Assembly (NCBI RefSeq): GCF_030463535.1
Contig: NC_132893.1
Coordinates: forward strand, 23,912,782 to 23,976,781
DNA from: Salminus brasiliensis
Taxonomy: Eukaryota; Chordata; Actinopteri; Characiformes; Bryconidae
Length of the DNA: 64,000 nt
Direction: 5' to 3'
Under the pieces are notes generated by a model. That model worked only from the letters and a program-made list of their open reading frames with translations, was not told the origin of the DNA and made no database searches. Within the stretch, counting starts at the first letter, position 1. The number at the start of each line of letters is the position of its first letter. Shown one piece after another: positions 59,989-64,000 of this stretch. Made by a program: the position numbers and the translations under genes.

Positions 59989-60037
59989 GTGCTTGCCCTG
60001 TCCCCCTCTCCCCCTGGCCGTATCCGGTCTGCTCTGC

Positions 60038-61888
60038 ATGGTCATGATCTGCTGCCATACTTCCTCCAGTACCTCTGCTCTATTGCTAATCCTGCTCAGC
60101 ATTGCCCCACAGCTGTCCACTGCTGCCCCGCTGCTTACTGAGAGTCCTCTCACCCGCACCAGCAATGAGACGCTCCAGCTGGTGCACCAGGACCTGGCCA
60201 CGGCAGACGGAGCAGCCAGGACACACAGAAGGGTGGATAGGGTTTTCCAGTCACCCACAGGACAGGGCCACCTCACAGACATGGATTCTGCGAGGGCACT
60301 AGCTTCTGTCCTGCTGGAGGCTCTCGACCACCCAGCCAGAGAAAAGATAGGTAGCCGGATGGAGACAGAGGAGTTTGTGAGGATGGAGCCAGGGAAGGAG
60401 CTGGAGATGTGGAGGGATCAGGATGAACACAGGGAAAGAATGGAAGAGGAGGAGAACATAAAGACGTTACAGTCTGGAGTCACTGAGTCTACTGTGAGCG
60501 AGGGGAAGGGAGGAGAAGAAAAGGTAGGATTAACAGAGGCACGACTTTCTGGTGAGAATGAAAAGGGAAATGACGCAATCACATTTGAGGGAAAGGAAGA
60601 GCTTCTGCAGAGCTTACTCAGTAAGAAAACCGAAGTTCCACCTCAACTCGCCACCTCCCTTCAGCGTAAAACCAGGGGCTATTTCCAAAACATTGACCTT
60701 GGTCTGCAGGACAATGAGATCCTCCCACCTCTGAAGGGTTACAAAGCCTATAACCAGCAGCTGGCCATGGCCAGCAAGAAGCTCAAGTGGCAGGAAGAGA
60801 GAGAGAGAAACCCTTCCCAGCTCGACAGGAACTTCATGGATGATTTCGACTTCATTGAGGAGGAGGAGGAGGTCCTCCCCCGTGAGGAAGAAGAGGCGAG
60901 GGCACGAGCTGAGCAGGAAGAGGTGCGGAGGCAGGAGGCAGAGGCACAGGAGGCGCGTGAAGAGGAGCAGAGATTGGCAGACATCGCTTCGGACATGCTT
61001 CTGCAGTACATGGGCAGAAAACAGAAAGCAGCCTCATACATGAAAGACATGAAGAAAGCTTCGCTGCTCAACAACGTGGCTGAGGACAAACGCTCGAATG
61101 AAGTGGAGGACAGTGATGACGATGAAATGGACCCCGAGACCATTGACAAGCTGATCGAAATCTCCAGTAAGCTGCACCTACCTGCTGATGACGTGGTCGA
61201 GATCATCACAGATGTGGAAGAGAAGAAGAAGAGGAAGGACTCACCCCCCGTTAATGCTCCTCGTTTCCGTCCTTTAGTCCCCCTCAAAGCCAAGCAAAGG
61301 GCTCCTGCTTATCAATACCCCAAGTCCCCAAAGAAATCTGCCCACAAGGTGAACCCATATAAGAAATGGTACAAGGAGAAAAGCAAAGCCAAGTTCAACA
61401 AGCAGGACTACTGGTTTAAACCACAGAAGCAGTTACTAGCATATCCTTCCTTTCCTTATTACCAGAAGCCATATCGAGCCTATTACCCTGTTTACTTCCC
61501 ACCTCCCGAACCGCGCTTCTACACAAATCCTGCCCTCTCTTTTGACTACAACTTTGGGGGCTCCATGGGTTACGGATTCAAGCCCCCCAAGCGCAGATAC
61601 AGGGACAGGGCCAAGACAAGGGAGCGAAACTGGGCACAGGGGGCACGTCAGCCTCAGAGCCCCTTCCCTTTAGTGGACACAGTAATTTCTAACTACATCC
61701 TCCCTCATCCCCGAACTTACCAGACCCTCCCTGTGCCCAAACCCCGTTCTCCCCCTCAGAGTGCAGCAGCACCCAACTACTTTTTCCACCCAGACTATGC
61801 GTACGATGAGCCAGAGCCAGTGCCAGACAGCGATGATGAGCTGGAGAACTTCATCGAGAAGATTTACTACAACCGCAGGTTGTTTTAG
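60038..61888 (+). CDS. vgf: Neurosecretory protein VGF precursor
   Basis: 616 aa, compared with about 615-617 in mammals, all in one exon opened by the acceptor at 59988. The ATG at 60038 begins a signal peptide (core SALLLILLSIA, predicted cut after A30). An upstream in-frame ATG at 59918 lies in the intron. Family signatures: ARALASVLLEALDHPA (85-100); an acidic block (273-310); RLADIASDMLLQYM (312-325); EDKR (349-352); DDEMDPETIDKLIEISSKLH (361-380) followed by LPADDVVEIITDVEEKKKRK. VGF is sorted to dense-core granules of neurons and endocrine cells and cut at basic sites into bioactive peptides. Dibasic sites include 64-65, 196-197, 210-211, 247-248, 297-298, 339-340, 351-352, 396-400, 432-433, 442-443, 518-520 and 613-614. 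SNYILPHPRTYQTLP (551-565) is the counterpart of the mammalian TLQP start. The C-terminus DDELENFIEKIYYNRRLF matches ELENYIEHVLLRRP. Unusual: a Tyr/Pro/Lys-rich segment at about 426-515. Confidence 0.96.
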   Translation: MVMICCHTSSSTSALLLILLSIAPQLSTAAPLLTESPLTRTSNETLQLVHQDLATADGAARTHRRVDRVFQSPTGQGHLTDMDSARALASVLLEALDHPAREKIGSRMETEEFVRMEPGKELEMWRDQDEHRERMEEEENIKTLQSGVTESTVSEGKGGEEKVGLTEARLSGENEKGNDAITFEGKEELLQSLLSKKTEVPPQLATSLQRKTRGYFQNIDLGLQDNEILPPLKGYKAYNQQLAMASKKLKWQEERERNPSQLDRNFMDDFDFIEEEEEVLPREEEEARARAEQEEVRRQEAEAQEAREEEQRLADIASDMLLQYMGRKQKAASYMKDMKKASLLNNVAEDKRSNEVEDSDDDEMDPETIDKLIEISSKLHLPADDVVEIITDVEEKKKRKDSPPVNAPRFRPLVPLKAKQRAPAYQYPKSPKKSAHKVNPYKKWYKEKSKAKFNKQDYWFKPQKQLLAYPSFPYYQKPYRAYYPVYFPPPEPRFYTNPALSFDYNFGGSMGYGFKPPKRRYRDRAKTRERNWAQGARQPQSPFPLVDTVISNYILPHPRTYQTLPVPKPRSPPQSAAAPNYFFHPDYAYDEPEPVPDSDDELENFIEKIYYNRRLF

Positions 61889-63120
61889 AAGCCGGGAGGA
61901 AGACCGGTGATATTCTATAGCGATGAAAAAAGAGTGAGGAGAACAAAGAGGAAACCTGAGCGAGTGACGGGCATGAGGTTAGGGGCTGAGAAAAGACTAA
62001 TTCTATGTTACTTCTCCACTCTTGTTTTAAAAACATTCCAGGTCAGGCCAGAAAGCGATGTTAATGAGGTTATGGACCCTCTGTGTGTGTTTGCATTCCG
62101 CTCCTCTCGCAGTTTACATTTTCATTTGGTGAGAGAACTTACGGGTGAATTTGTCAGGTTTCATTCAGGTATGGTTTTACTCTTGCATGTCAAAAAAAAA
62201 AGGTGCCAACTGCAAGAGACCCATGTTTACAGAAAGATTTTCTTTTTGTTTTGGTCTAATGTGATTAATTAATGTGATCTGAAAAAAGGGTCTAAGCTTG
62301 GAGCTGAAATCTTGAATCACTTGGCACTGCAGGGCACATCTTATAGCTTTCTTCTGGTTCTGTAACTCCAGTCAAAGGAGTATCATTATTGACCCATCTT
62401 TTTCATAGGCTCTGTTTAGGTGTGATTATCAGTGCTCCTATTGCCTTAATATGGATCCGTTTAATTCACGTGCATGCAGGTCTTGCACCAGAGAAAACAA
62501 CTTTATGTGAAACAACAGCAACAACAAAAAGAAATAGCCACCACAAACAATACTTGAAAGAAAATTCTTCCATTCTGTTGAAAGGAATGCAAAATGGTGG
62601 GTGTCTTTCATGGATAGGTGCCCTGTTAAGGTAGTCTTTTGGTATTCTTTCCCCATGCCAGTGATTTTCTGTACACTTCACATATCGTTTTCTTATTGTC
62701 AAGTTGAAAAGGTCTTGAAACCTACGCCTGTGGGTTATGGGGTTACCTCTGACATTCTATCAACACACTGTATCTTCGTCTTGAGGGTCAAATGAAAGCT
62801 GTATATATTATGTCTATTCTAAAGAAGTTTTAAAATGTTTGAAAAGTCGTGAGAACTGAACCGAGGTCGAAACGAACGTCTGCACGTCTATCTGTATTTG
62901 CATCTTTTAAAAAAAGCCGAAAAAAAAAATGTGGGGGAAATTGCCTCTTTGAAAAACTGTGGTTATTTAAAAAACACAAAAAAACCCTAAGAAAGAAAAC
63001 TAATTATGATAAACAAGTGTTTCCACAAGTGAACCAGTCTTGTGAAAGGAATTTGTTGTTGATGTCAACTTCCAGATTGTAAGTTGTACAGTGTCAAATA
63101 AACAAGTGTGTGCAATGTGT
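61889..63120 (+). other. vgf: vgf 3' UTR
   Basis: About 1.2 kb of AT-rich sequence after the stop. It ends at AATAAA (63097-63102) with a GTGTGTGCAATGTGT downstream element. A second AATAAA at 63163-63168 offers a longer form. Open frames up to 121 codons here are not conserved-looking. Confidence 0.75.
63097..63102 (+). terminator. vgf: vgf polyadenylation signal
   Basis: Canonical AATAAA followed within 12 bases by a GT-rich stretch. Confidence 0.75.
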
Positions 63121-63189
63121 AAATAACAGCATGTTGATTACTAGTTTTGCTATATGACGAAAAATAAAAGCAACTATTTTATTAAAGAT

Positions 63190-64000
63190 CAGTTTTTTAA
63201 AATGCCTTATTGGAGAGCGTTTGATTAGTCATCCAGAATAATGTGCCATTTATCCATTCAAGTGCACTATTTCATATCTCACAAGAATGGACCTTGACTG
63301 TAATAGACTGTATTATTTTTCCTTTCACCTGCCCACACAATTGAAAATACAATGGTCGAAATTATAAGCCTTCGGCTGCAGTTGGCAGCAGAACGTGGAA
63401 ATCTGTGCGGAAACAAAATGAAAGCAACCGTAGAACAGTACAGATCTTATGCTTGAAGCTAAACAAAAGCTATGTAGATATCACTCATGAACCTTAAAAC
63501 AACAAAAATGTAATTATAAATAAAAATATTAAGTAAATACGGATTTACAGCGTAGCAGCTGAATTAAAGGTCTGGAGGTATTTGCTGCGCTTGATGCACT
63601 TGATTCAAATGAGGCTTTTTCATATTCATTCCTGCACTTGGAGACACACACCACATGTCCTCTGTGACTCAATAAATCACATACCATTAAAAATAAACCA
63701 CTACTTTCTGTGACCAATTGACTATTATTGCGCTCAGTGAAATGGGGAGACATGAAAAAGTATATGTTTAAGAGTCATTCACAAATGCAGGGAGAAAGAG
63801 AAAGAGACTGGAATGTAGAAAGGACAATGATGTGACGGGAATACGTATGGGGACACAACTGGAACCAAAAGAGAGGGGTGGGCTGAAAGAGAGAGAGAAA
63901 GAGAGAGAGAGTGAGAGAGAGAGCGAGCTGCAGTGATTAATGAGTCACATGATTGACGGGTGAGTCATCTACTGCCATGCACCACTGCAGAACCCCAAGC
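63190..64000. other. Downstream flank of vgf
   Basis: No gene is supported. AG-rich microsatellite at 63886-63925, and TGAGTCA AP-1-type words at 63941-63947 and 63961-63967. The sequence ends at the window edge. Confidence 0.4.

Noticed and set aside
59918-60037. Upstream in-frame ATG extending the VGF frame by 40 residues
   Set aside because: The acceptor TCTTCTAG ends at 59988, so this ATG is intronic. Starting at 60038 gives a proper signal peptide and the 616-aa family length.
60748-61293. 181-codon minus-strand frame
   Set aside because: A shadow of the Glu-rich part of vgf, reading as Ser/Leu repeats.

Overview
The window is vertebrate genomic DNA, almost certainly from a ray-finned (teleost) fish. 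It has intron-bearing genes with GT-AG junctions, low gene density, many decayed Tc1/mariner-type DNA transposons typical of teleosts, and long (AT)n, (GT)n and (AG)n microsatellites. I cannot name the species. No bacterial, viral, CRISPR or rRNA sequence was seen.

Left part (1-21 kb) holds three genes, all on the minus strand. A P2Y-type nucleotide GPCR has an intronless coding region at 3639-4901. A six-exon SCHIP-1-domain protein lies at 7842-12145. A seven-exon FMO GS-OX-like flavin monooxygenase lies at 15772-19490. I rebuilt the exons of the last two by hand, and every intron phase agrees across its junction. About 2.2 kb away from its source, 21109-21682 is a same-orientation partial copy of the FMO first coding exon and its intron, bracketed by a near-identical direct repeat of about 24 bp.

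Middle part (21-36 kb): a tandem duplication of about 1.85 kb (23465-25340 and 25341-27170), each unit containing a dead Tc1-like element. It is followed by a plus-strand histidine N-acetyltransferase gene (hisat/nat16 family, 30326-32240, non-coding exon near 28.3 kb). A broken tandem copy of that gene follows at 33780-35590.

Right part (36-64 kb): about 22 kb without any convincing coding exon, rich in repeats and GC-rich islands, then the neurosecretory protein gene vgf on the plus strand. Its coding sequence lies in one exon (60038-61888, 616 aa), with a non-coding first exon ending at 58633. Its promoter holds a perfect CRE (TGACGTCA, 58256-58263) and, near the likely transcription start, a near-perfect RE1/NRSE element (58335-58354). 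From memory, NAT16 and VGF are also neighbours in the same order and orientation in human (7q22.1), so this looks like conserved synteny.

No new multi-gene system was found. The most interesting items are the CRE/RE1 promoter pair of vgf, the altered acetyl-CoA loop in the intact hisat copy next to its pseudogene, the bracketed FMO exon copy, three CCAAT cores with exact 32-bp spacing near 54.5 kb, and the NALLY variant of NPxxY in the P2Y receptor.
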